DNA of 64,000 nucleotides from Isoperla grammatica (lineage: Eukaryota > Arthropoda > Insecta > Plecoptera > Perlodidae). The notes beneath the pieces are model-generated. The model made no database searches, had not been told where the DNA came from, and was given only the letters and a program-made list of their open reading frames with translations. Every line of letters starts with the position of its first letter. Within the stretch, counting starts at the first letter, position 1. Positions 13,061 through 24,135 of the stretch are shown in pieces. Where the stretch lies: the NCBI GenBank assembly GCA_945910005.1, contig OX246747.1, positions 17,509,010 through 17,573,009 of the forward strand, read 5' to 3'. A program made the position numbers and the translations under genes.

Positions 13061-13244
13061 GAAGTGTAGTGGTACCGTATGGACATATAAACACAATTAT
13101 CTTAGAGAAGGCGGAGTTTTTTGCAGTTCTGTATATTCCTGCTAATAGAGGGTCTAATGCCAATAACGACGGAGTGTTCAACTTAATTAAACATACCCAC
13201 GTCTTCTATCAAATCAAGAGTTTACATGTAAAAGCATAGTCTCC
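13061..13244 (+). repeat. Marker monomer subtype gamma (184 bp)
   Basis: Carries the gtggtaccgtatgg insertion together with aaacacaattatc and a T-run in ggagttttttgcag. Copies start at 13061, 20024, 26111, 37742, 43477 and 50926. The preceding unit reads cccacgtcgtcgatc. Gamma lies 5-6 units before beta in most cycles, but ~1.7 kb before it in the 43477 cycle, where an extra 638 bp has been inserted. Confidence 0.9.
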
Positions 13245-13423
13245 GAAGTGTAGTGGTATGGACATATAAACGCAATTATCTTAGAGAAGGCGGAGCTTCT
13301 TGCAGTTCTGTATATTCCTGGTAATAGAGGGTCTAATGCCAATAACGACGGAGTGTTCAACTCAATTAACAATATCCACGTCTTCTATCAAATCAAGAGT
13401 TTACATGTAAAAGCGTAGTTTCC

Positions 13424-13590
13424 GGAGTGAAATGTAACGCAATTATCTAAGAGAAGGCGGAGTTTCTTGCAGTTCTGTGTATTCCTGCTAATAGAAGGTC
13501 TAATGCCAATAACGACGGAGTGTTCAACTCAATTAAACATACACACGTATTCTATCAAATCAAGAGTTTACGTATAAAAGCATTGACTCC
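13424..13590 (+). repeat. Monomer with 12-bp head deletion
   Basis: The head reads ggagtgaaatgtaacgc, whereas otherwise equivalent units at about 26650, 38105, 44025 and 51475 read ggagtgaaatgtcatagac and then atataaacgc. Twelve bases are missing. The same deletion is in the unit at 20387 in the tandem second copy, so it arose before that duplication. Confidence 0.9.
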
Positions 13591-16500
13591 GAAGTGTAGT
13601 GGTATGGACATATAAACGCAATTATCTAAGAGAAGGCGGAGTTTCTTGCAGTTCTGTATATTCCTGCTAATAGAGGGTCTATTGCCAATTACGACAGAGT
13701 GTTGAACTCAATTAAACAGACCCACGTATTCTATCAAATCAAGAGTTTACGTATAAATGCGTAGTCTCCGAAGTGAAGTGTCATAGACATGTAAACGCAA
13801 TTATCTAAGAGAAGAGCGGAGTTTCTTGCAGTTCTGTGTATTCCTGCTAAAAGAGGGTCAAATGCTAATTACGATGGAGTTTTCAACTTAATTAAACATA
13901 CCCACGTCGTCTATCAAATCAAGAGTTTACGTATAAAAGCTTAGTCTCCGAAGTGTAGTGGTACCGTATGGACATATAAACGCAATTATCTACGAGAAGG
14001 CGGAGTTTCTTGCAGTTCTGTGTATTCCTGCTAATAGAGGGTCTAATGCCAATAACGACGGATTGTTCAAATCAATTAAACTAACCCACGTCTTCTATCA
14101 AATCAAGAGTTTACGTATAAAAGCGTAGTCTCCGAAGTGAAGTGTCATAGACATATAAACGCAATTATCCTAGAGAAGGCGGAGTTTCTTGCAGTTCTGT
14201 ATATTTCTACTAATAGAGAGTTTAATGCTAATCACGACGGAGTGTTCTTCTTAATTAAACATACCCACGTCTTCTATCAAATCAAGAGTTTACGTATAAA
14301 AGCGTAGTCTTTGAAGTGAAATGGTATGGACATATAAACGCAATTATCTAAGAAAAGGCGGAGTTTCTTGCAGTTCTGTGTATTCCTGCTAATAGAGAGT
14401 CTTATGCTTATAACGACGGAGTGTTTAACTTAATTAAACATATCCACGTCTTCTATCAAATCAAGAGTTAACGTGTAAATGCGTAATCTAAGAAGTGAAG
14501 TGTCATAGACATATAAACGCAATTATCCTAGAGAAGGCGGAGTTTCTTGCAGTTCTGTATATTTCTACTAATAGAAAGTCTAATGCCAATCACGACGGAG
14601 TGTTCAACTCAATTAAACATACCCACGTCTTCTATCAAATCAAGAGTTAACATGTAAAAGCGTAGTCTCCGAAGTGAAGTGTCATAGACATTTAAACGCA
14701 ATTATCCTAGAGAAGGCGGAGTTTCTTGCAGTTCTGTATATTCCTGCTAATAAAGAGTTTAATGCCAATCACGACTGAGTGTTCAACTCAATAAAACATA
14801 CCCACGTCTTCTATCAAATCAAGAGTTTACGTTTAAAAGCGTAGTCTCCGTAGTGAAGTGTCATAGACATATAAACCTAATTATCTTAGACAAGGCGGAG
14901 TTTCTTGCAGTTCTGTATATTCCTGCTAATAGAGTGTCGTTTGCATAACGACGGAGTGTTGAAATCAATTAAACATAACTACGTCTTCTATCAAATCAAG
15001 AGTTTACATGTAAAAGCGTAGTCTCCGAAGTGAAGTGTCATAGACATATAAACCTAATTATCTTAGAGAAGGCGGAGTTTCTTGCAGTTCTGTATATTCC
15101 TGCTAATAGAGTGTCGTATGCCAATAACGACGGAGTGTTAGAATCAATTAAATATACCCACGTCTTCTATCAAATCAAGAGTATACATGTAAAAGCGTAG
15201 TCTCCAAAGTGTAGTGGTATGGACATATACACGCAATTATCTTAGAGAAGGCGGAGCTTCTTGCAGTTCTGTATATTCCTGCTAATAGAGAGTCTAATGC
15301 CAATTACGACGGAGTGTTCAACTTACTTAAAAATACCCACGTCGCCGATCAAATCAAGAGTTTACGTATAAAAGCGTAGTCTCCGAAGTGTAGTGGTACC
15401 GTATGGACATGTAAACGCAATTATCTTAGAGAAGGCGGAGTTTCTTGCAGTTCTGTATATTTCTGCTAATAGAGGGTCTAATGCCAATAACGACGGAGTG
15501 TTCAACTCAATTAACCATATCCACGTCTTCTATCAAATCAAGAGTTTACGTGTAAAAGCGTAGTCTCCGAAGTGAAGTGTCATAGACATATACACGCAAT
15601 TATCTAAGAGAAGGCGTAGTTTCTTGCAGTTCTGTATATTCCTGCTCATAGAGCATGTAATGCCAATAACGACAAAGTGTTCAACTCAATTAACCATATA
15701 CACGTCTTCTATCAAATCAAGAGTCTACATGTAAAAGCGTAATCTACGAAGTGAAGTGTCATAGACATATAAACGCAATTATCCTAGAGAAGGCGGAGTT
15801 TCTTGCAGTTCTGTGTATTCCTGCTAATAGAAGGTCAAATGCCAATAACGAAGGAGTGCTCAACTCAAATAAACATACCCACGTATTCTATCAAATCAAG
15901 AGTTTACGTATAAAAGCGTTGACTCCGAAGTGTAGTGGTTTGGACATATAAACGCAATTATCTTAGAGAAGGCGGAGTTTCTTGCAGTTCTGAGTATTCC
16001 TGCTAATAGAGGGTCTAATGTTAATAACGACGGAGTGTTCAACTTAATTAAACATACCCACGTATTCTATCAAATCAAGAGTTTACGTATAAAAGCGTTG
16101 TCTCCGAAGGGTAGTTTCATGGACTTAACGCAATTATCTTAGAGAAAGCGGAGTTTCTTGCAGTTCTGTATATTCCTTCTAATAGAGAGTCTAATGCCAA
16201 TCACGACGGAGTGTTCAACTTAATTAAACATACCAACGTATTCTATCAAATCAAGAGTTTACGTATAAAAGCGTTGTCTCCGAAGGGTAGTGTCATGGAC
16301 TTAACGCAATTATCTTAGAGAAAGTGGAGTTTCTTGCAGTTCTGTATATTCTTGCTAATAGAGGGTCTATTGCCAATAACGATGGAGTGTTGAACTTAAT
16401 TAAACATACCCACGTCTTCTATCAAATCAAGAGTTTACATGTAAAAGCGTAGTCTCCGAAGTGAAGTGTCATAGACATATAAACGCAATTATCTTAGAGA

Positions 16501-19500
16501 AGGCGGAGTTTCTTGCAGTTCTGTATATTCCTGCTAATAGAAGGTCTAATGCCAATGACGACGTAGTGTTGAACTCAATTAAACATACCCACGTCTTCTA
16601 TCAAATCAAGAGTTTACATGTAAAAGCGTAGTCTCCGAAGTGAAGTGTCATAGACATATAAACGCAATTATCTTAGAGAAGGCGGAGTTTTTGCAGTTCT
16701 GTATATTCCTGCTAATAGAGGGTCTAATGCCAATAACGACGGAGTGTTCAACTCAATTTACTATATCCACGTCTTCTATCAAATCAAGAGTTTACGTATA
16801 AAAGCGTAGTCTTTGAAGTGAAGTGGTATGGACATATAAACGGAATTATCTAAGAGAAGGCGGAGTTTCTTGCAGTTCTGTGTATTCCTGCTAATAGAGG
16901 GTCTATTGCCAATAACGACGAAGTGTTCAACTCAATTAAACATATCCACGTCTTCTATCAAATCAAGAGTTTACGTATAAAAGCGTAGTCTTTGAAGTGA
17001 AGTGGTATGGACATATAAACGCAATTATCTAAGAGAAGGCGGAGTTTCTTGCAGTTCTGTGTATTCCTGCTAATAGAATGTCTATTGCTTATAACGACGG
17101 AGTGTTCAACTCAATAAAACATATCCACGTCTTCATCAAATCAAGAGTTAACGTGTAAATGCGTAATCTACGAAGTGAAGTGTCATAGACATATAAACGC
17201 AATTATCCTAGAGAAGGCGGAGTTTCTTGCAGTTCTGTATATTACTGCTAATAAAGAGTCTAATGCTTATTACGACGGAGTGTTCAACTCAATTAAACAT
17301 ACCCACGTCTTCTATCAAATCAAGAGTTTACGTATAAAAGCGTAGTCTCCGAAGTAAAGTGTCATAGACATATAAACCTAATTATCTTAGACAAGGCGGA
17401 GTTTCTTGCAGTTCTGTATATTCCTGCTAATAGAGTGTCGTATGCATAACGACAGAGTGTTAAAATAAATTAAACATACCCACGTCTTCTATCAAATCAA
17501 GAGTTTACATGTAAAAGCGTAGTCTCTGAAGTGAAGTGTCATAGACATATATACCTAATTATCTTAGAGAAGGCGGAGTTTCTTGCAGTTTTGTATATTC
17601 CTGCTAATAATGTGTCGTATGCCAATAACGACGGAGTGTTAAAATCAATTAAACATACCCACGTCTTCTATCAAATCAAGAGTTTACATGTAAAAGCGTA
17701 ATCTACGAAGTGAAGTGTCATTGACATATAAACGCAATTATCCTAGAGAAGGCGGAGTTTCTTGCAGTTCTGTGTATTCCTGCTAATAGAAGGTCTAATG
17801 ATAATAACGACAGAGTGTTCAACTCAAATAAACATACCCACGTATTCTAATAAATCAAGAGTTTACGTATAAAAGCGTTGACTCCGAAGTGTAGTGGTAT
17901 GGACATATAAACGCAATTATCTTAGAGAAGGCGGAGTTTTTTACAGTTCTGTATATTCCTGCTAATAGAGGGTCTATTGCCAATAACGACGGAGTGTTAA
18001 ACTCAATAAAACATACCCACGTATTCTATCAAATCAAGAGTTTACGTATAAAAGCGTAGTCTTTGAAGTGAAAAGGTATGGACATATAAACGCAATTATC
18101 TAAGATAAGGCGGAGTTTCTTGCAGTTCTGTGTATTCCTGCTAATAGACGGTCTAATGCCAATAACGACGGAGTGTTCAACCTTATTAAACATACCCACG
18201 TATTCTATTAAATCAAGAGTTTACGTATAAAAGCGTTGTCTCCGAAGGGTAGTGTCATGGACTTAACGCAATTATCTTAGAGAAGGCGGAGTTTCTTGCA
18301 GTTCTGTATATTCTTGCTAATAGCGGGTCTAATGCCAATAACGACGGAGTGTTCAACTTAATTAAACATACCCACGTATCCAATCAAATCAAGAGTTTAC
18401 GAAAAAAGCGTTGTCTCCGAAGTGTAGTGTCATGGACTTAACGCAATTATCTTAGAGAAGGTGGAGTTTCTTGCAGTTCTATATATTCTTGCTAATAGAG
18501 GGTCTATTGCCAATTACGACGGAGTGTTGAACTCAATTAAACATACCCACGTCTTCTATCAAATCAAGAGTTTACATGTAAAAGCGTAGTCTCCGAAGTG
18601 AAGTGTCATAGACATATAAACGCAATTATCTTAGAGAAGGCGAAGTTTCTTGCAGTTCTGTATATTCCTGCTAATAAAGGGTCTTATGCCAATGACGACG
18701 TAGTGTTCAACTCAATTAAACATACCCACGTCTTCTATCAAATCAAGAGTTTACATGTAAAAGCGTAGTCTCCGAAGTGAAGTGTCATAGACATATAAAC
18801 GCAATTATCCTAGAGAAGGCGGAGTTTCTTGCAGTTCTGTATATTCCTGCTAATGAAGAGTCTAATGCTTATCACGAGGGAGTGTTCAACTTAATTAAAC
18901 ATACCCACGTATTCTATCAAATCAAGAGTTTACGTATAAAAGCGTTGTCTCCGAAGTGAAGTGTCATAGACATATAAACGCAATTATCTTAGAGAAGGCG
19001 GAGTTTTTGCAGTTCTGTATATTCCTGCTAATGGAGGGTCTAATGCCAATAACGACGGATCGTTCAACTCCATTAAACATACCCACGTCTTCCATCAAAT
19101 CAAGAGTTTACGTATAAAAGCGTAGTCTCCGATGTGTAGTGGTATGGACATATAAACGCAATTATCTTAGAGAAGGCAGAGTTTCTTGCAGTTCTGTATA
19201 ATCCTGCTAATAAGATGGTCTAATGCCAATTACGACGGAGTGTTCAACTCAATTAACCATATCCACGTCTTCTATCAAATCAAGAGTTTACGTGTAAAAG
19301 CGTAGTCTCCGAAGTGAAGTGTCATAGACATATAAACGCAATTATCTAAGAGAAGACGAAGTTTCTTGCAGTTCTGTGTATTTCTGCTAATAGAGGGTCT
19401 AATGCCAATTACAATGGAGTGTTCAACTAAATTAAACATACCCACGTCTTCTATCAAATCAAGAGTTTACGTGTAAAAGCGTAGTCTCCGAAGTGAAGTG

Positions 19501-21096
19501 TCATAGACATATAAACGCAATTATCCTAGAGAAGGCGGAGTTTCTTGCAGTTCTGAGTATTCCTGCTAATAGAGGGTCTAATGCTTATAACGACGGAGTG
19601 TTCAACTTAATTAAACATACCCACGTATTCTATCAAATCAAGAGTTTACGTATAAAAGCGTTGTCTCCGAAGGGTAGTGTCATGGACTTAACGCAATTAT
19701 CTTAGAGAAGGCGGAGCTTCTTGCAGTTCTGTATATTCCTGCTAATAGAGGGTCTAATGCCAATAACGACGGAGTGTTGAACTCAATTAAACATACCCAC
19801 ATCTTCTATCAAATCAAGAGTTTACTTGTAAAAGCGTAGTCTCCGATGTGTAGTGGTATGGACATATAAACGCAATTATCTTAGAGAAGGCGGAGCTTCT
19901 TGCAGTTCTGTATATTCTTGCTATAAGAAAGTCTAATGCCAATTACGACAGAGTGTTCAACTCAATTAAACATACCCACGTCGTCGATCAAATCAAGAGT
20001 TTACGTATAAAAGCGTAGTCTCCGAAGTGTAGTGGTACCGTATGGACATATAAACACAATTATCTTAGAGAAGGCGGAGTTTTTTGCAGTTCTGTATATT
20101 CCTGCTAATAGAGGGTCTAATGCCAATAACGACGGAGTGTTCAACTTAATTAAACATACCCACGTCTTCTATCAAATCAAGAGTTTACATGTAAAAGCAT
20201 AGTCTCCGAAGTGTAGTGGTATGGACATATAAACGCAATTATCTTAGGGAAGGCGGAGCTTCTTGCAGTTCTGTATATTCCTGGTAATAGAGGGTCTAAT
20301 GCCAATAACGACGGAGTGTTCAACTCAATTAACAATATCCACGTCTTCTATCAAATCAAGAGTTTACATGTAAAAGCGTAGTTTCCGGAGTGAAATGTAA
20401 CGCAATTATCTAAGAGAAGGCGGAGTTTCTTGCAGTTCTGTGTATTCCTGCTAATAGAAGGTCTAATGCCAATAACGACGGAGTGTTCAACTCAATTAAA
20501 CATACACACGTATTCTATCAAATCAAGAGTTTACGTATAAAAGCATTGACTCCGAAGTGTAGTGGTATGGACATATAAACGCAATTATCTAAGAGAAGGC
20601 GGAGTTTCTTGCAGTTCTGTATATTCCTGCTAATAGAGGGTCTATTGCCAATTACGACAGAGTGTTGAACTCAATTAAACAGACCCACGTATTCTATCAA
20701 ATCAAGAGTTTACGTATAAATGCGTAGTCTCCGAAGTGAAGTGTCATAGACATGTAAACGCAATTATCTAAGAGAAGAGCGGAGTTTCTTGCAGTTCTGT
20801 GTATTCCTGCTAAAAGAGGGTCAAATGCTAATTACGATGGAGTTTTCAACTTAATTAAACATACCCACGTCGTCTATCAAATCAAGAGTTTACGTATAAA
20901 AGCTTAGTCTCCGAAGTGTAGTGGTACCGTATGGACATATAAACGCAATTATCTACGAGAAGGCGGAGTTTCTTGCAGTTCTGTGTATTCCTGCTAATAG
21001 AGGGTCTAATGCCAATAACGACGGATTGTTCAAATCAATTAAACTAACCCACGTCTTCTATCAAATCAAGAGTTTACGTATAAAAGCATTGACTCC

Positions 21097-21275
21097 GAAG
21101 TGTAGTGGTATGGACATATAAACGCAATTATCTAAGAGAAGGCGGAGTTTCTTGCAGTTCTGTATATTCCTGCTAATAGAGGGTCTATTGCCAATTACGA
21201 CAGAGTGTTGAACTCAATTAAACAGACCCACGTATTCTATCAAATCAAGAGTTTACGTATAAATGCGTAGTCTCC
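21097..21275 (+). repeat. Extra monomer copied in after beta
   Basis: A 179-bp unit absent from the equivalent place in the first block B copy (after 14133). It is almost identical to the unit at 20554-20732, two units upstream. The copied tract also includes the tail of the unit before it, because beta at 20913 ends in gcattgactcc like the unit before 20554. The intervening unit (20733-20912) was not duplicated. Confidence 0.85.
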
Positions 21276-23068
21276 GAAGTGACGTGTCATAGACATATAA
21301 ACGCAATTATCCTAGAGAAGGCGGAGTTTCTTGCAGTTCTGTATATTTCTACTAATAGAGAGTTTAATGCTAATCACGACGGAGTGTTCTTCTTAATTAA
21401 ACATACCCACGTCTTCTATCAAATCAAGAGTTTACGTATAAAAGCGTAGTCTTTGAATTGAAATGGTATGGACATATAAACGCAATTATCTAAGAAAAGG
21501 CGGAGTTTCTTGCAGTTCTGTGTATTCCTGCTAATAGAGAGTCTTATGCTTATAACGACGGAGTGTTTAACTTAATTAAACATATCCACGTCTTCTATCA
21601 AATCAAGAGTTAACGTGTAAATGCGTAATCTAAGAAGTGAAGTGTCATAGACATATAAACGCAATTATCCTAGAGAAGGCGGAGTTTCTTGCAGTTCTGT
21701 ATATTTCTACTAATAGAAAGTCTAATGCCAATCACGACGGAGTGTTCAACTCAATTAAACATACCCACGTCTTCTATCAAATCAAGAGTTAACATGTAAA
21801 AGCGTAGTCTCCGAAGTGAAGTGTCATAGACATTTAAACGCAATTATCCTAGAGAAGGCGGAGTTTCTTGCAGTTCTGTATATTCCTGCTAATAAAGAGT
21901 TTAATGCCAATCACGACTGAGTGTTCAACTCAATAAAACATACCCACGTCTTCTATCAAATCAAGAGTTTACGTTTAAAAGCGTAGTCTCCGTAGTGAAG
22001 TGTCATAGACATATAAACCTAATTATCTTAGACAAGGCGGAGTTTCTTGCAGTTCTGTATATTCCTGCTAATAGAGTGTCGTTTGAATAACGACGGAGTG
22101 TTGAAATCAATTAAACATAACTACGTCTTCTATCAAATCAAGAGTTTACATGTAAAAGCGTAGTCTCCGAAGTGAAGTGTCATAGACATATAAACCTAAT
22201 TATCTTAGAGAAGGCGGAGTTTCTTGCAGTTCTGTATATTCCTGCTAATAGAGTGTCGTATGCCAATAACGACGGAGTGTTAGAATCAATTAAATATACC
22301 CACGTCTTCTATCAAATCAAGAGTTTACATGTAAAAGCGTAGTCTCCAAAGTGTAGTGGTATGGACATATACACGCAATTATCTTAGAGAAGGCGGAGCT
22401 TCTTGCAGTTCTGTATATTCCTGCTAATAGAGAGTCTAATGCCAATTACGACGGAGTGTTCACCTTACTTAAAAATACCCACGTCGCCGATCAAATCAAG
22501 AGTTTACGTATAAAAGCGTAGTCTCCGAAGTGTAGTGGTACCGTATGGACATGTAAACGCAATTATCTTAGAGAAGGCGGAGTTTCTTGCAGTTCTGTAT
22601 ATTTCTGCTAATAGAGGGTCTAATGCCAATAACGACGGAGTGTTCAACTCAATTAACCATATCCACGTCTTCTATCAAATCAAGAGTTTACGTGTAAAAG
22701 CGTAGTCTCCGAAGTGAAGTGTCATAGACATATACACGCAATTATCTAAGAGAAGGCGTTGTTTCTTGCAGTTCTGTATATTCCTGCTCATAGAGCATGT
22801 AATGCCAATAACGACAAAGTGTTCAACTCAATTAACCATATACACGTCTTCTATCAAATCAAGAGTCTACATGTAAAAGCGTAATCTACGAAGTGAAGTG
22901 TCATAGACATATAAACGCAATTATCCTAGAGAAGGCGGAGTTTCTTGCAGTTCTGTGTATTCCTGCTAATAGAAGGTCAAATGCCAATAACGAAGGAGTG
23001 CTCAACTCAAATAAACATACCCACGTATTCTATCAAATCAAGAGTTTACGTATAAAAGCGTTGACTCC

Positions 23069-23247
23069 GAAGTGTAGTGGTTTGGACATATAAACGCAAT
23101 TATCTTAGAGAAGGCGGAGTTTCTTGCAGTTCTGTGTATTCCTGCTAATAGAAGGTCAAATGCCAATAACGAAGGAGTGCTCAACTCAAATAAACATACC
23201 CACGTATTCTATCAAATCAAGAGTTTACGTATAAAAGCGTTGTCTCC
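23069..23247 (+). repeat. Monomer with internal conversion-like patch
   Basis: Head and tail match the equivalent unit 15927-16105 (gtggtttggac, atcttagag, gcgttgtctcc). Its middle, positions 23134-23190 at least, matches the preceding unit at 22890 instead (tgtgtattcc, gaaggtcaaatgcc, gaaggagtgctc, ctcaaataaac). The outer limits are set by atcttagag (kept) and gttgtctcc (kept), so the patch is between ~57 and ~136 bp with no length change. Confidence 0.87.
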
Positions 23248-24135
23248 GAAGGGTAGTTTCATGGACTTAACGCAATTATCTTAGAGAAAGCGGAGTTTCT
23301 TGCAGTTCTGTATATTCCTTCTAATAGAGAGTCTAATGCCAATCACGACGGAGTGTTCAACTTAATTAAACATACCAACGTATTCTATCAAATCAAGAGT
23401 TTACGTATAAAAGCGTTGTCTCCGAAGGGTAGTGTCATGGACTTAACGCAATTATCTTAGAGAAAGTGGAGTTTCTTGCAGTTCTGTATATTCTTGCTAA
23501 TAGAGGGTCTATTGCCAATAACGATGGAGTGTTGAACTTAATTAAACATACCCACGTCTTCTATCAAATCAAGAGTTTACATGTAAAAGCGTAGTCTCCG
23601 AAGTGAAGTGTCATAGACATATAAACGCAATTATCTTAGAGAAGGCGGAGTTTCTTGCAGTTCTGTATATTCCTGCTAATAGAAGGTCTAATGCCAATGA
23701 CGACGTAGTGTTGAACTCAATTAAACATACCCACGTCTTCTATCAAATCAAGAGTTTACATGTAAAAGCGTAGTCTCCGAAGTGAAGTGTCATAGACATA
23801 TAAACGCAATTATCTTAGAGAAGGCGGAGTTTTTGCAGTTCTGTATATTCCTGCTAATAGAGGGTCTAATGCCAATAACGACGGAGTGTTCAACTCAATT
23901 TACTATATCCACGTCTTCTATCAAATCAAGAGTTTACGTATAAAAGCGTAGTCTTTGAAGTGAAGTGGTTTGGACATATAAACGGAATTATCTAAGAGAA
24001 GGCGGAGTTTCTTGCAGTTCTGTGTATTCCTGCTAATAGAGGGTCTATTGCCAATAACGACGAAGTGTTCAACTCAATTAAACATATCCACGTCTTCTAT
24101 CAAATCAAGAGTTTACGTGTAAATGCGTAATCTAC

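Larger units (their letters stand above)
10031..16993 (+). repeat. HOR block B, first copy (6.96 kb, 39 units)
   Basis: A tandem block whose bases reappear 6963 bp further on, for example 10031 at 16994, 12706 at 19669 and 13424 at 20387. It contains gamma (13061), beta (13950) and alpha (15385) but no delta. The copies differ only at scattered single bases over most of their length, so the duplication looks recent. The right end is a hybrid: a unit with acggaattatc should run into gtgtaaatgcgtaatctac, as at 24110 and 60130, but instead ends gtataaaagcgtagtcttt and jumps to the block start. Confidence 0.9.
16994..24135 (+). repeat. HOR block B, second copy (7.14 kb, 40 units)
   Basis: Matches 10031-16993 at offset 6963 up to beta at 20913, then at offset 7142 because one extra 179-bp monomer lies at 21097-21275. 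Gamma is at 20024 and alpha at 22527. A short patch at 23134-23190 differs from the first copy but equals the preceding monomer. At its right end it keeps gtgtaaatgcgtaatctac, the form also seen at 60130, so it preserves the junction that the first copy has lost. Confidence 0.9.

Noticed and set aside
13061..13244. T-run in ggagttttttgcag as a Pol III terminator or poly-T tract
   Set aside because: Only six T in some units, with no A-box or B-box promoter upstream; it is a simple variant of ggagtttcttgcag.
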